Shown piece by piece: positions 8,454 through 17,386 of a DNA stretch of 64,000 nt; the stretch's first letter is position 1, and every line of letters begins with the position of its first letter. The notes under the pieces are model-generated. The model ran no database searches. It was given only the letters and a program-made list of their open reading frames with translations, and was not told the origin of the DNA. The stretch is from NCBI GenBank assembly GCA_035560815.1, contig DATMYR010000088.1, forward strand, positions 1-64,000, read 5' to 3'. The DNA is from UBA5314 sp035560815 (GTDB lineage: Bacteria; Bacillota; Syntrophomonadia; Syntrophomonadales; Syntrophomonadaceae). The translations under genes were made by a program, and so were the position numbers.

Positions 8454-8480
8454 TGAAATTAATTAAGGGGAGTTGAGATT

Positions 8481-9629
8481 ATGGATTTTCAATTAGGCGA
8501 AGAGTCTTTAATGATGCGCGATATGTTTCGCAAATTTGCCAAAAATGAAGTAGAACCACTGGCAGCCTATACCGACGAGACCCATGAATTCCCCATGGTA
8601 ACTTTCAAGAAAATGGCTGATCTGGGGCTCACCGGTTTGCCCATCCCCGAGGAATGGGGTGGAGCCGGAGCATCTTATCTGGATTTTGCCATCTTTGTTG
8701 AAGAACTTGCCAAGCGCTGCGCATCCACTGCTGTCATCATGAGCGTGCACACCGGGCTGGGCTGCATGAGCACCTGGTTATACGGCACACAAAAGGCCAA
8801 AGAAAAATACCTCCGGGCTTTGGCGACTGGCGAGATCATCGGCGCCTATGCTTTGACCGAACCCAATGCCGGTTCGGATGCCGGATCCGTGAAATGCAAA
8901 GCCGAAGATAAAGGAGATCATTACCTGATCAATGGCAGCAAGATCTTCATAACGAATGGCGGTCTGGCCACCACCTATTGCACATTCGTCAAGACCGACT
9001 CCACCCAGGGGAACGGCAAGGGGATTACCTGCTTGATCGTAGAAAAGGACACCCCGGGCTTCACTATGAGTAAACCGGTGCAGAAGATGGGGATGAACGG
9101 TTCTCCTACGGTTGAATTGTATTTTGAAGGTGTTAAGGTTCCCAAAGAAAATATATTGGGAGAAGCCGACAACGGCTTTGCCGTAGCTATGGGCCTTCTT
9201 GCCGGAGGCCGAATTACCATCGCTGCTCAGGGATTGGGCATCGGCGAAGGCGCCCTGGAATTCACCACCCAGTACATCAAAGAGCGCCAGCAATTTGGCA
9301 AGCCCCTGGCCGCCAACCAGGGTGTGCAGTTTATGGTAGCCGACATGGCCACCGCTCTAGATGCCGCCCAATTGCTGGTTTACCGGGCTGGATGGCTGAA
9401 AGACAACAAGCTCCCTCACAACAAAGAAGCTTCCATGGCCAAGAAGTTTGCCACCGATACCAGCATGGAAGTTACCACCAACTGCGTGCAGCTAATGGGC
9501 GGCTATGGATACTGCAAGGAGTTCCCGGTGGAGAGAATGATGCGGGATGTCAAAATAACTCAGATTTATGAAGGCTCCAATCAGATTCAGAGAATGATTA
9601 TCGGCCGAGAAGCTATTGGAAAATGGTAA
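8481..9629 (+). CDS. bcd: Butyryl-CoA dehydrogenase (short-chain acyl-CoA dehydrogenase)
   Basis: The 382-residue FAD enzyme oxidises butyryl-CoA to crotonyl-CoA and passes electrons to EtfBA. It has the family signatures ALTEPNAGSDAGS and QLMGGYGYCKEFPVERMMRD. The catalytic base is the Glu of YEGSNQIQR near the C-terminus, the position used by short-chain enzymes. It lies 27 bases after crt. No etf genes are adjacent; EtfBA is encoded 40 kb away, next to the membrane FeS oxidoreductase. Confidence 0.94.
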   Translation: MDFQLGEESLMMRDMFRKFAKNEVEPLAAYTDETHEFPMVTFKKMADLGLTGLPIPEEWGGAGASYLDFAIFVEELAKRCASTAVIMSVHTGLGCMSTWLYGTQKAKEKYLRALATGEIIGAYALTEPNAGSDAGSVKCKAEDKGDHYLINGSKIFITNGGLATTYCTFVKTDSTQGNGKGITCLIVEKDTPGFTMSKPVQKMGMNGSPTVELYFEGVKVPKENILGEADNGFAVAMGLLAGGRITIAAQGLGIGEGALEFTTQYIKERQQFGKPLAANQGVQFMVADMATALDAAQLLVYRAGWLKDNKLPHNKEASMAKKFATDTSMEVTTNCVQLMGGYGYCKEFPVERMMRDVKITQIYEGSNQIQRMIIGREAIGKW

Positions 9630-9638
9630 GAAGACTCT

Positions 9639-9669
9639 GCCCGGGGCAGCTGCCGCGCTGGCCCCGGGC
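9639..9669 (+). other. Strong hairpin between bcd and the CoA-transferase genes
   Basis: GCCCGGGGCAGC and GCTGGCCCCGGGC pair over 12 bp with one bulged G and loop TGCCGC. No T run follows, so it is more likely an RNA processing or stability element than a terminator. Confidence 0.6.
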
Positions 9670-9772
9670 TCATTCCTCAAAGATGCAGTCTAATGAGCAT
9701 AGAAGGTTAATTTAGCATCATGGATTGCAGGTTGTTAGGTCTCGAAAAGATAGAAGGAGGAGGAGTGATACA

Positions 9773-10747
9773 ATGGCGAAGCCACAAAAAGTGAGCCTTA
9801 CAGAAGCGATCAGCAAAATCCAAAATGGAGACAGTCTAACCTTCAGCGGATTTACTATCTGGCGGCGTCCCATGGCCGCCATCATGGAATTGATCAGACA
9901 GGGGAAAAAGGACCTGCATTTGATTGAGGTCAACGGTGGAACTCACGACGATATGCTAATAGGGGCCGGTTGCGTAAAGATTTGGGAATCTTGTTGGAGC
10001 GGTCACGAATTGTTTGGCAAGATAGCGGGCAATCTTTCTCGTAAAGTTGAAGCTGGGGAAATAATCTGTGAGGATTACAGCCATGTGCAGATGCTCTATC
10101 GTCTGGTCGCAGGTGCTCAGGGAATACCCTTTATGCCCACTTTTGCCGCCCTGGGTTCAGATATACTAAACCCTGAATATGACATGCTGGGCAAGGCTGG
10201 CTTAAGGGATGGTTCCAATCCCAAAATACCAGCCAAGAAGTATGAGATGTACACTGAAAACTTTACCGGATCAGAAGTAGCACTGATACCCGCCGCTCAA
10301 CCCGACTGGTGTATCGCCCACGTCCAACTTGTGGGTACAGAAGGGACGGTAAGAGTATTAGGCCAGAAGTATGCCGATGATGAAGCTATGAAAGCTGCCG
10401 ACAAGTTAATTGTCATAGCCGAGCAGATCGTTCCCGAAGAGTTCATTCGCCGGGAACCGGAGCACAACCTGATTCCCCCCCATCTGGTGGATTATGTAGT
10501 TGAACTCCCCTGGGCAGGACATCCGACCGGATGTTACGGCTGCTATGAAGCTGACGGGGAGTTCATAAAAAATTTCTTTGCCAAAACTCGCACCCAGGAA
10601 GGTTACGATTCCTGGGCCCAGGAATGGATATTTGGGGTTAAAGATCATCAAGGGTATTTGGATAAACTCGGCGTCAGCCGTCTGGAAACACTGAAGGCCA
10701 GCGCTGCACTGGGTTATTCCCAAAAGGTGAAAAGGGGGTCGAGATAA
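9773..10747 (+). CDS. Family I CoA-transferase, subunit A (GctA/IpdA-like)
   Basis: A 324-residue alpha subunit of the glutaconate CoA-transferase type, with the early G-D-S-L-T-F-S-G-F segment and the CoA-transferase I fold throughout. In this setting the likely job is moving CoA between acetyl-CoA and butyrate or another acid, which would activate the growth substrate; substrate choice is inference. The ATG at 9773 follows GGAGGAGGAG; an upstream in-frame ATG at 9725 lacks a ribosome site. Its TAA overlaps the next ATG by one base, so the subunits are translationally coupled. Confidence 0.9.
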   Translation: MAKPQKVSLTEAISKIQNGDSLTFSGFTIWRRPMAAIMELIRQGKKDLHLIEVNGGTHDDMLIGAGCVKIWESCWSGHELFGKIAGNLSRKVEAGEIICEDYSHVQMLYRLVAGAQGIPFMPTFAALGSDILNPEYDMLGKAGLRDGSNPKIPAKKYEMYTENFTGSEVALIPAAQPDWCIAHVQLVGTEGTVRVLGQKYADDEAMKAADKLIVIAEQIVPEEFIRREPEHNLIPPHLVDYVVELPWAGHPTGCYGCYEADGEFIKNFFAKTRTQEGYDSWAQEWIFGVKDHQGYLDKLGVSRLETLKASAALGYSQKVKRGSR

Positions 10748-11553
10748 TGGCTAGTAACGATTATGCCAAAGTTGGCGAGTTCAAACCTATCGACCTTCTG
10801 GCTGTCTCAGCAGCAAGACAGGTTACTGACGGGGAAGTCGTCTTTGCAGGCACCGGACTGCCCATGCTGGCAATCATGTTGGCACAAAAAACTAATGCAC
10901 CCAATGCGGTATGTATTTACGAAGCTGGCAGTGTAGATGGCCGCCCCATTGATCTACCGGTTTCAGTAGGCGACGCCCGCTGCCACTACCAGGCTTCGAT
11001 CGCCTCGGGTTTATGGGATGTGTTTGGCCAACTGGGAAGAGGTCAGGTAGACATGGCCTTCCTGGGAGGTGCAGAAATTGACCAGTATGGCAGTGTCAAT
11101 ACCACGGCTATGGGTGGCTACTTTCCCATGGGCAAACGCCTGACCGGCAGCGGCGGCAACGCCGATATCAATGCCCTGGCCAAGAGAACTGTTTTCATAA
11201 TGGTTCAGGAGAAGCGGCGCTGGGTAGAAAGGTGCAGCTACATCACGTCACCGGGTTGGAGAATTCCTAGATGGCCCAGCGGTGAATTCGTGCACAAGAA
11301 AGAAGTTTACAATAAAGCCTTCCGAGGAGGCCCCTATGCAGTAATCTCCAACATGGGTGTATTTAAGTTCGACGATGATGGCGTTATTTATCTAGAAACG
11401 GTTCATCCCGGCTTCACTCCGGAGCAGGTCCAGGACAACTGTATGTTCAAACTCAATATTTCCAAGGTAAGCGGCGAAACCAAGCCCCCTACCTACAATG
11501 ATTTGGAACTCCTTTATAAGACGGTGGATCCGGAAGGTATATTCCTTCCCTAA
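10747..11553 (+). CDS. Family I CoA-transferase, subunit B (GctB-like)
   Basis: The 268-residue beta subunit starts in a TAATG overlap with subunit A. Glu59 in IYEAGSVDG is at about the place expected for the catalytic glutamate that forms the CoA thioester in this family (inference from the family). If so it should be a true transferase, unlike IpdB-type hydrolases that lack this residue. A strong terminator ends the operon 50 bases downstream. Confidence 0.9.
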   Translation: MASNDYAKVGEFKPIDLLAVSAARQVTDGEVVFAGTGLPMLAIMLAQKTNAPNAVCIYEAGSVDGRPIDLPVSVGDARCHYQASIASGLWDVFGQLGRGQVDMAFLGGAEIDQYGSVNTTAMGGYFPMGKRLTGSGGNADINALAKRTVFIMVQEKRRWVERCSYITSPGWRIPRWPSGEFVHKKEVYNKAFRGGPYAVISNMGVFKFDDDGVIYLETVHPGFTPEQVQDNCMFKLNISKVSGETKPPTYNDLELLYKTVDPEGIFLP

Positions 11554-11603
11554 CCATGTACAATGGTAACCTCTGCATACCCGAAAAAGCCCCCAATACC
11601 TTA

Positions 11604-11642
11604 ATGACCTCGGGGTTCGCCAACCCGCGAGGTCATCTTTTT
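11604..11642 (+). terminator. Terminator of the beta-oxidation operon
   Basis: ATGACCTCG and CGAGGTCAT enclose a nested GGGTT-CGCC-AACCC helix, and CTTTTT follows. This is a long coaxial stem. Confidence 0.88.
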
Positions 11643-11750
11643 CGCCCATGCTATGGTGAACGTCATTTACATCTTCAAGTTGGGCGAGCCATCGTGAAAT
11701 TCCCTGTGTTATAATTTGTACACAAGCTATTTTAGGGGGAGAATCACGCT

Positions 11751-13694
11751 ATGCAGGACTATCAAGAGCTATTTTCACCGGCCTGGATCGGCAAGGTCAT
11801 GGTAAAAAACCGTGTTGTTATGGCTCCTATGCTGGTGGGCTACGCCCACTCCAGCGGTGAGGTCAGTAAAAGACTGGTGGATTACTACGAAGCCCGAGCC
11901 CGGGGCGGTGTTGGTTTGATTATTGTAGAGGCGGCCTCTGTCCATCCTTCGGGGATGGAGTCCTTCGCTCAACTGCGTATTGATAGTTCGCGGTTCGTGC
12001 CCGGGCTGGAAAGATTGTCGGAGACAATCAAAGCTTATGGGGCCAGGATCTTCCTGCAGCTCTTCCACGCTGGCCGCCAGACCTCTTCTACGGTCACCGG
12101 GGAAAAGCTTCTGGCCCCTTCTTCCATTCCTTGTCCCATGATGGGTGAGGAACCTAGAGAAATGACTGAGTTGGAAATAGAAAAGATGGAAGAGTCTTTT
12201 GCATCAGCGGCTTCCCGGGCAGCGTTGGCCGGATTTGATGGCGTGGAGCTGCACGCTGCCCATGGCTACTTGATTAACCAGTTTCTTTCTCCCCATTCCA
12301 ATTCCCGTTCCGACCAATATGGGGGCAGCCTGGAGAACCGGATGCGATTTCTGGTTAATATAGTAAGACGCATTAAGTCGATGAATCCAGAACTGCTTCT
12401 TTCTGTTCGTTTGAATATGGATGATTTTGTGCCCCGAGGTCTGCAGCTGGAGGAAAGCATCCTCATTGCCCGGCGTTTGGAAGAAGAAGGAGTAAACCTG
12501 ATCCATTGTTCATCAGGGACCTATGAATCAGGGTTAAACAGCATAGAGCCGGCTTCTTATCAAGAAGGCTGGCGCGCTTACCTGGCCGGGGAGTTGAAAA
12601 AGTGGGTAAGCATTCCAGTAATCAGCGGGGGAGTACTGAACAATCCCGGTGCTGCCCGGCAGCTTATCGCTTCCGGTCAGGCAGATTTTGTCTTTTTGGG
12701 ACGCAGTCTTCTGGCCGACCCGGAATGGGTGAACAAGGTGAAACAGGGACAGACCAGGGATGTGCGGCCCTGTCTTTTGTGCAACCGTTGTATCGAAAGC
12801 AATTTCAAGGGGTTGGCTGTGCGCTGCACTGTGAATTATTGGACAGGCAGAGAGGCTGAATTTAAGGCCGATGCTCTTGAACAAATGCAGGGCAATGTAG
12901 TCATTGTCGGCAGTGGACCGGCAGGCCTGCAAGCCGCTTTATCTCTGAAGCGGCTGGGTTTGGAGGTTGTTGTTTACGAGAAAGAACCCCGGGCCGGTGG
13001 TCTGCTCAACCTGGCCGGGCGGCCTCCTCATAAACACCGGTTGACCCGTTATCGCGACTATCTGGTCCGGGAAGCGGAAAACCACAACATAGCTATTATA
13101 CTCAATCATGCTTTTACAGCTGATGATCTGGTCAAGGAAGCACCGGACTTTGTGGTGGCGGCTACCGGGTCGGAAATGAAAAGACCCAGTATTCCCGGCC
13201 AGGAGCGTAATTATTGCCTTGATTTAAATCAAGTCCTGGAGGAAAGCATTCCGATTACAAACAAGCGGGTCATCGTAATCGGGGGGGGCAGCAACGGTTG
13301 TGAGGCGGCCGATTTTCTTTTGGCCCGCGGCAATCAGGTGACGGTTGTTGAACAGGCCGCCTTCCTGGCCGCTGATATGGAAAAAAAGAATCGCCGGGAT
13401 ATGATGAACCGAATGGAAAAGGGCGGGTTAATAAAAAAGGTAGGAAGCCAGGTTCTGGCCATCGAAGACGGTTGGGTCAGCCTAAAGAACCGCCAGGGGA
13501 TAGAAAGACTGGAGGCTGATTATGTGGTTTTGGCTACCGGCTATGCATCTCGGCAAGATCTTTTTATTGAGCTGAACCAACTGCATCCGCGCGTTTTCCT
13601 CATTGGTGATGCTTTTGAGGTGAGCGGGATTCGCAGTGCAGTGGCTCAGGCCGAGGTACTGGCCCGCCGCATATCCGGGATGGGCCGCCTGTGA
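11751..13694 (+). CDS. NADH:flavin oxidoreductase / 2,4-dienoyl-CoA reductase family
   Basis: A 647-residue old-yellow-enzyme fusion. Residues about 1-335 form the FMN barrel, with the substrate motif HAAHGYLINQFLSPHSN followed by RSDQYGGS. CLLCNRC plus a later Cys (near 344-357) would bind one [4Fe-4S]; the spacing is C-x2-C-x2-C-x11-C, slightly tighter than in E. coli FadH. The C-terminal half is an FAD/NAD(P) module (GSGPAGLQA and GGGSNGCEA). It probably reduces an unsaturated acyl-CoA or enoate; the substrate is unknown. GGGGGAGA precedes the ATG, and a terminator separates it from the CoA-transferase genes. Confidence 0.88.
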   Translation: MQDYQELFSPAWIGKVMVKNRVVMAPMLVGYAHSSGEVSKRLVDYYEARARGGVGLIIVEAASVHPSGMESFAQLRIDSSRFVPGLERLSETIKAYGARIFLQLFHAGRQTSSTVTGEKLLAPSSIPCPMMGEEPREMTELEIEKMEESFASAASRAALAGFDGVELHAAHGYLINQFLSPHSNSRSDQYGGSLENRMRFLVNIVRRIKSMNPELLLSVRLNMDDFVPRGLQLEESILIARRLEEEGVNLIHCSSGTYESGLNSIEPASYQEGWRAYLAGELKKWVSIPVISGGVLNNPGAARQLIASGQADFVFLGRSLLADPEWVNKVKQGQTRDVRPCLLCNRCIESNFKGLAVRCTVNYWTGREAEFKADALEQMQGNVVIVGSGPAGLQAALSLKRLGLEVVVYEKEPRAGGLLNLAGRPPHKHRLTRYRDYLVREAENHNIAIILNHAFTADDLVKEAPDFVVAATGSEMKRPSIPGQERNYCLDLNQVLEESIPITNKRVIVIGGGSNGCEAADFLLARGNQVTVVEQAAFLAADMEKKNRRDMMNRMEKGGLIKKVGSQVLAIEDGWVSLKNRQGIERLEADYVVLATGYASRQDLFIELNQLHPRVFLIGDAFEVSGIRSAVAQAEVLARRISGMGRL

Positions 13695-13719
13695 GTCAAG
13701 GGGACGTTTTTTGACTCAC
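13691..13719. repeat. GGGGAC-type palindrome overlapping a stop codon
   Basis: GTGAGTCAA (13691-13699) and TTGACTCAC (13711-13719) are perfect inverted repeats around GGGGACGTTTT. The left arm contains the TGA of the preceding gene. The GGGGAC core is shared with the other intergenic palindromes here, as in REP sequences. Confidence 0.6.
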
Positions 13720-13745
13720 TCATTTTCCGGAAAAAGAGGTGTACT

Positions 13746-14498
13746 GTGACTTCCAAACAACGGCAGCCCAGGTCAGAGACAGAACGCCTGGAGGCTATGT
13801 ATGAATATGAGCGTGAAGCCCTACAGATGGGATGTTTGCTTATAGCAGGGGTGGATGAAGTGGGCCGGGGCTGTATTGCTGGTCCGGTAGTCAGTGCTGC
13901 CGTTATCCTCCCGCCCGGTTTGATGATTCCCGGTGTAGATGACTCCAAAAAACTTACCGCGCGCAAACGTCAGGAGCTGGCTGTGATCATCAAAAGCCAG
14001 GCCCTGGGCTGGGCGTTGGCAGCCATATTCCCGCCCTATCTCGACAAGATCAACATTCTCAATGCCACGCGGGAAACCATGATTACCGCAGTTTCCGAAC
14101 TACACCCTCGTCCTGATTTTATCCTAATTGATGCTCTCCAGCTTCCCGATATAGACATTAGGCAGAGGTCTATCATTAAAGGGGACAGCCTGAGTCTCTC
14201 CATCGCCAGTGCTTCGATCCTGGCCAAAGTGGAACGAGACTTGCTTATGGAAAATATGGACCTTCTTTACCCCGGATATGGATTTCATCGCCATAAGGGC
14301 TATGCCACCCGGGAGCACGTGGAGGCCTTATTCCATCATGGAGTTTGTACTATACACCGGCAGAGCTTTGAACCGGTGAAATCATTATGCACGGGGGGTA
14401 ATTATGCCAAGCAGCCCGGTCTTTTTGACCAGTTCGACCCTGAATATCAACATTCCTTCGACCCAGGGACTGATTCTCAACAAAGGCGAAGTAGTTAA
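13746..14498 (+). CDS. rnhB: Ribonuclease HII
   Basis: The 250-residue enzyme removes RNA from RNA-DNA hybrids and excises ribonucleotides. The catalytic acidic residues lie in AGVDEVGRG, VDDSKKL and ILIDAL; the C-terminal region includes GYGFHRHKGYATREH. The GTG at 13746 has AGAGGTG just upstream; an ATG at 13797 is an alternative. The last 95 bases overlap the next gene in another frame, giving this protein an unusual Gln/Asp-rich tail. Confidence 0.93.
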   Translation: MTSKQRQPRSETERLEAMYEYEREALQMGCLLIAGVDEVGRGCIAGPVVSAAVILPPGLMIPGVDDSKKLTARKRQELAVIIKSQALGWALAAIFPPYLDKINILNATRETMITAVSELHPRPDFILIDALQLPDIDIRQRSIIKGDSLSLSIASASILAKVERDLLMENMDLLYPGYGFHRHKGYATREHVEALFHHGVCTIHRQSFEPVKSLCTGGNYAKQPGLFDQFDPEYQHSFDPGTDSQQRRSS

Positions 14499-16023
14499 GG
14501 GGATCATCCAGGAGGTTAAAGCAGATGGCAACCTGGCCTTGCTCATACAAGGCAAGCTCCTGGAAGCTTTTAGTGAAGTGCCGGTGGAAAAGGGACAGCA
14601 GGTTCAACTCCTGGTTGATGACTTTCGCGAGGGTCGCACCTATCTCAAAATCATGACACCGGAAGGATTCAACCATTTAGTGGAAGATAAGATCGTCAGC
14701 AGCCTGAAAACCATGGGAGTCAATAGCGGATCGGAAAGTCTGGCCATGGCCAAAAAGCTTTTACAGTACAATATCCCGGTTACCCGGGAAACCCTGAGTG
14801 AACTGGGGCGAGGGATAAAAATCCTGGGCGGTTTTACACCCCGCAATATAGAAATTGCTGCAGTCAGTATGGCCGGAGGGGCTCCCACTGAACCGGCTAC
14901 CTTAACAGCTCTGGCTCACTATTTCAGCGGAGATACGGATCTGGGGCGAGTCTTCGAGAACTTGATGCAGATTTTTATAGAGCCAGAGTTTAGCGACGAC
15001 ACACCTTCAGGATGGCCAAGCGGGGCGATCGACCTGGAATTGGTCGCCGTAGCTGCGGAAAAATCTGCGGAGGATGCCAACTCCCCAACGTCCCCACCGT
15101 CTACATCGAATAATGCTCAACAGGTTCTGAATGAAAAAGCAGTGACGTTTAAAACTTTGCTTGACAAGATGGCGCCCGCGATTCCCCTATCAGAAATTGA
15201 TAAGACGGTGCCCACACTATCTCCATCAGATTCTGGGCTGGAGACAACGACGATGGTGGTCCCAAGAGACCAAATTCCATTCCCGCCGACTTCATTGCCC
15301 GAAGGCATCCCATCGCCTACCGGAGATGAGCCACTCAAGAAGCAGGCTCTGGTTCTGCTCAAGGATCTCCTGGAGGTCATATTGATCGACAGCCAGGATC
15401 ACAGTGGTGATATGGCCAGTAAGATGCAAAAACGGCCCCAGGAGACCGGCGAACTGATAAAAGGCCTTGTTGTTATGAAAGATATGCTCAAGACCCTGGA
15501 ATCCCGAAGTGCACCCGTCCATGAGCTGTTGGGCAATTTGGACCGGGTGGAGAAAGAAATTGCAGGTCAGCAAGCTGCCAATTCTCTGGGCATTAAGTCC
15601 GGAGTGCAGGAGCAGCAGGGTGGTGTCTATTACTTATCGTTCCCGGTCCAAACGGGCAGCCAATTTCAGCAGGTGCAGATGCGGGTGCAGAGAAATGATG
15701 CTCGCCCCAACCTGTTCGAAGCCGATCATCTTAGCCTGGCGGTGGCCCTGGATACCAAAAACCTGGGGCGGGTGCTCTTCCATGTTGACTGGTCTCGGGT
15801 CAAAAGAATTAGAATTCGGGGTGTTGTTGAGAACAATCAGGTATGTCAATTCCTTGGGAACAATCTTGAAGGACTCCTGAGAACCCTGCGTGCCATGGGT
15901 TATTCCGTTGAGGACCACGGACTTAAGGTCTGTGAAGCTGGGGAAGAGCAGGAGTCGTTGAAATGGAACCTGGAAGAGAAACCAGGGGATGTGCGTTTGT
16001 GGCGCGTTGATATAACCGTATAG
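14404..16023 (+). CDS. FliK-like protein (hook-length-control-type C-terminus)
   Basis: The product has 539 residues. The N-terminal part contains a beta-rich segment near 28-75 (VVKGIIQEV...LALLIQGKLLEAF). A proline/serine/threonine-rich low-complexity middle (about 215-300) follows, then a conserved C-terminal domain (about 400-510: YYLSFPVQ...GRVLFHVDWSRVKRIRIRG) typical of FliK-related proteins. The following gene encodes a short FlhB-like protein, the known partner of FliK. GGGGGG sits just before the ATG at 14404, inside rnhB. No other flagellar genes are in the window, so the role is uncertain. Confidence 0.65.
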   Translation: MPSSPVFLTSSTLNINIPSTQGLILNKGEVVKGIIQEVKADGNLALLIQGKLLEAFSEVPVEKGQQVQLLVDDFREGRTYLKIMTPEGFNHLVEDKIVSSLKTMGVNSGSESLAMAKKLLQYNIPVTRETLSELGRGIKILGGFTPRNIEIAAVSMAGGAPTEPATLTALAHYFSGDTDLGRVFENLMQIFIEPEFSDDTPSGWPSGAIDLELVAVAAEKSAEDANSPTSPPSTSNNAQQVLNEKAVTFKTLLDKMAPAIPLSEIDKTVPTLSPSDSGLETTTMVVPRDQIPFPPTSLPEGIPSPTGDEPLKKQALVLLKDLLEVILIDSQDHSGDMASKMQKRPQETGELIKGLVVMKDMLKTLESRSAPVHELLGNLDRVEKEIAGQQAANSLGIKSGVQEQQGGVYYLSFPVQTGSQFQQVQMRVQRNDARPNLFEADHLSLAVALDTKNLGRVLFHVDWSRVKRIRIRGVVENNQVCQFLGNNLEGLLRTLRAMGYSVEDHGLKVCEAGEEQESLKWNLEEKPGDVRLWRVDITV

Positions 16024-16034
16024 GAGGGGTCGGC

Positions 16035-16316
16035 ATGGAAAAGGAGGAAAAAAGAAAAGCGGTTGCTCTCCGCTATGATATGGAAAGAGATGCTGTGCCG
16101 ACAGTGGTAGCCAAAGGCAGCGGCTTCATTGCCCAGAAAATTGAAATGCTAGCTCGGGAAAACGGAATTCCGGTTAAGGAAGACAGTCAGTTAGCGGCTT
16201 ACCTGATGGCTTTGGATCTTTATGAAGAGATTCCTCCTGAGCTGTATGGCGTAGTGGCTGAAATTCTGGCATTTATTTTTAATATGGATCAGCGTTATCA
16301 GAAGGTGATGGATTGA
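16035..16316 (+). CDS. FlhB C-terminal-domain homologue (EscU/YscU family)
   Basis: This 93-residue protein corresponds to the cytoplasmic FlhB domain only (AVALRYDME...PTVVAKGSGFIAQKIEMLARENGIPV). The autocleavage NPTH motif of FlhB is replaced here by D-A-V-P-T, so self-cleavage is unlikely. There is no membrane part. It sits 11 bases after the FliK-like gene, matching the common rnhB/fliK-like/flhB-like/yraN order in Clostridia. TTGA couples it to the next gene. Confidence 0.82.
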   Translation: MEKEEKRKAVALRYDMERDAVPTVVAKGSGFIAQKIEMLARENGIPVKEDSQLAAYLMALDLYEEIPPELYGVVAEILAFIFNMDQRYQKVMD

Positions 16317-16660
16317 AACAGGAAACAGGAAAATTCGGAGAAGACCTGGCAGCGGCCTTTCTTCGCAAAAAGGGCTACCGGATTCGGGAACGCAACTATC
16401 GAACTCCCTACGGGGAGATTGATATTATTTGCCAAAACCACCAGAGCCTTATTTTTATCGAAGTAAAAACACGAAAGACTGAGACTTACGGGGCGCCATA
16501 CGAAGCTGTAAACAAGAAAAAAATAGACCATCTAAAAAAGGCGGCTTCCCTCTATCTTCAGTCTCTGGATCGCCCCTTTGCCGATATCCGTTTCGATGTG
16601 GTCAGCATTCTCTTGCAGGAGAAAGGGAATAGGATCGAACATATCGTAGCGGCTTTTTAA
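16313..16660 (+). CDS. YraN family (UPF0102) endonuclease-like protein
   Basis: The 115-residue protein has the restriction-endonuclease-like motif GEIDIICQ...LIFIEVKTRK, a D-x(n)-E-x-K pattern, preceded by GKFGEDLAAAFLRKKGYRIRERNYR. The exact function of the family is unclear. It starts at a TTG whose last bases form the TGA of the preceding gene, with AAGGTG upstream. Confidence 0.88.
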   Translation: MKQETGKFGEDLAAAFLRKKGYRIRERNYRTPYGEIDIICQNHQSLIFIEVKTRKTETYGAPYEAVNKKKIDHLKKAASLYLQSLDRPFADIRFDVVSILLQEKGNRIEHIVAAF

Positions 16661-16874
16661 TCCGTTTTCTAATCAACGATCAGTATCTATTTGTCCCGCC
16701 ATACTTCCGAGTAGGTTTCAATTGATGAACGGTATTCTCTTCCATAGCAGAATATTTAGTAGAGAAGGCGTCTTCGAAACCCGGGAAATTATATTTCATC
16801 GTAACATGGAGGATATACGAATTATATTTGAAATTTACAGGGAACAATATATATAAAGGGAAGGGTTGAAGTAC

Positions 16875-17222
16875 ATGGGGAAGCAGCTTAGCCCCTATGA
16901 CACCGCTCACGAATTAGCCCGGAGCATTCTGAATAGTGAGGTCTATGGGAAATACGTGACGGCGAAACGGGAAGTTGAATCGAACCCGGAGTTCAAGGAG
17001 CAAATCGTCAAACTGCGCACGCTGCAAATGGAATTGGATCGTGCACAGCTGACCGGACAGGACTTACCGCCTGACAAGCTCATAATGGTGCGGGCAGAGC
17101 TGGCCAGGATGGCCACCATCAACGAAATTTCCTCCTTTTTAGATGCAGAAGGAAAATTTATCCAACTTTTTAATGATATCCAGGGTATTATCCAGAAGGC
17201 AATAGAGGATGGATTCCGGTAA
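16875..17222 (+). CDS. YlbF/YmcA family regulator
   Basis: A 115-residue helical protein (AHELARSILNSEVYGKYV...EFKEQIVKLRTLQMELDRAQ) of the YlbF family. In Bacillus its relatives form the RicAFT (Y) complex with YmcA and YaaT, acting on mRNA processing, biofilm and sporulation. No partner gene is nearby. The ATG at 16875 lies 9 bases after AAAGGGAAGGG; the TTG at 16866 abuts the ribosome site and is rejected. The 200 bases before it show no structure I can name. Confidence 0.82.
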   Translation: MGKQLSPYDTAHELARSILNSEVYGKYVTAKREVESNPEFKEQIVKLRTLQMELDRAQLTGQDLPPDKLIMVRAELARMATINEISSFLDAEGKFIQLFNDIQGIIQKAIEDGFR

Positions 17223-17311
17223 TATGAATCCAGCGTCGAGAAGGACCTGGAAAAAAGTCGCAATTCGGAAAATGCGGGCATATTGCATACAATATATCTG
17301 ATCTCAACCTA

Positions 17312-17341
17312 TTTACAGGGCTTATTTATTGACACTATAAT
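17312..17341 (+). promoter_or_regulatory. Sigma-70-type promoter of gdhA
   Basis: TTTACA (17312-17317), 18 bases, then a perfect TATAAT (17336-17341), 45 bases before the gdhA start. Confidence 0.55.
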
Positions 17342-17386
17342 TTGGAATAGTGATCGACATATTACGATTCCAAAGGAGGAAGAGAG

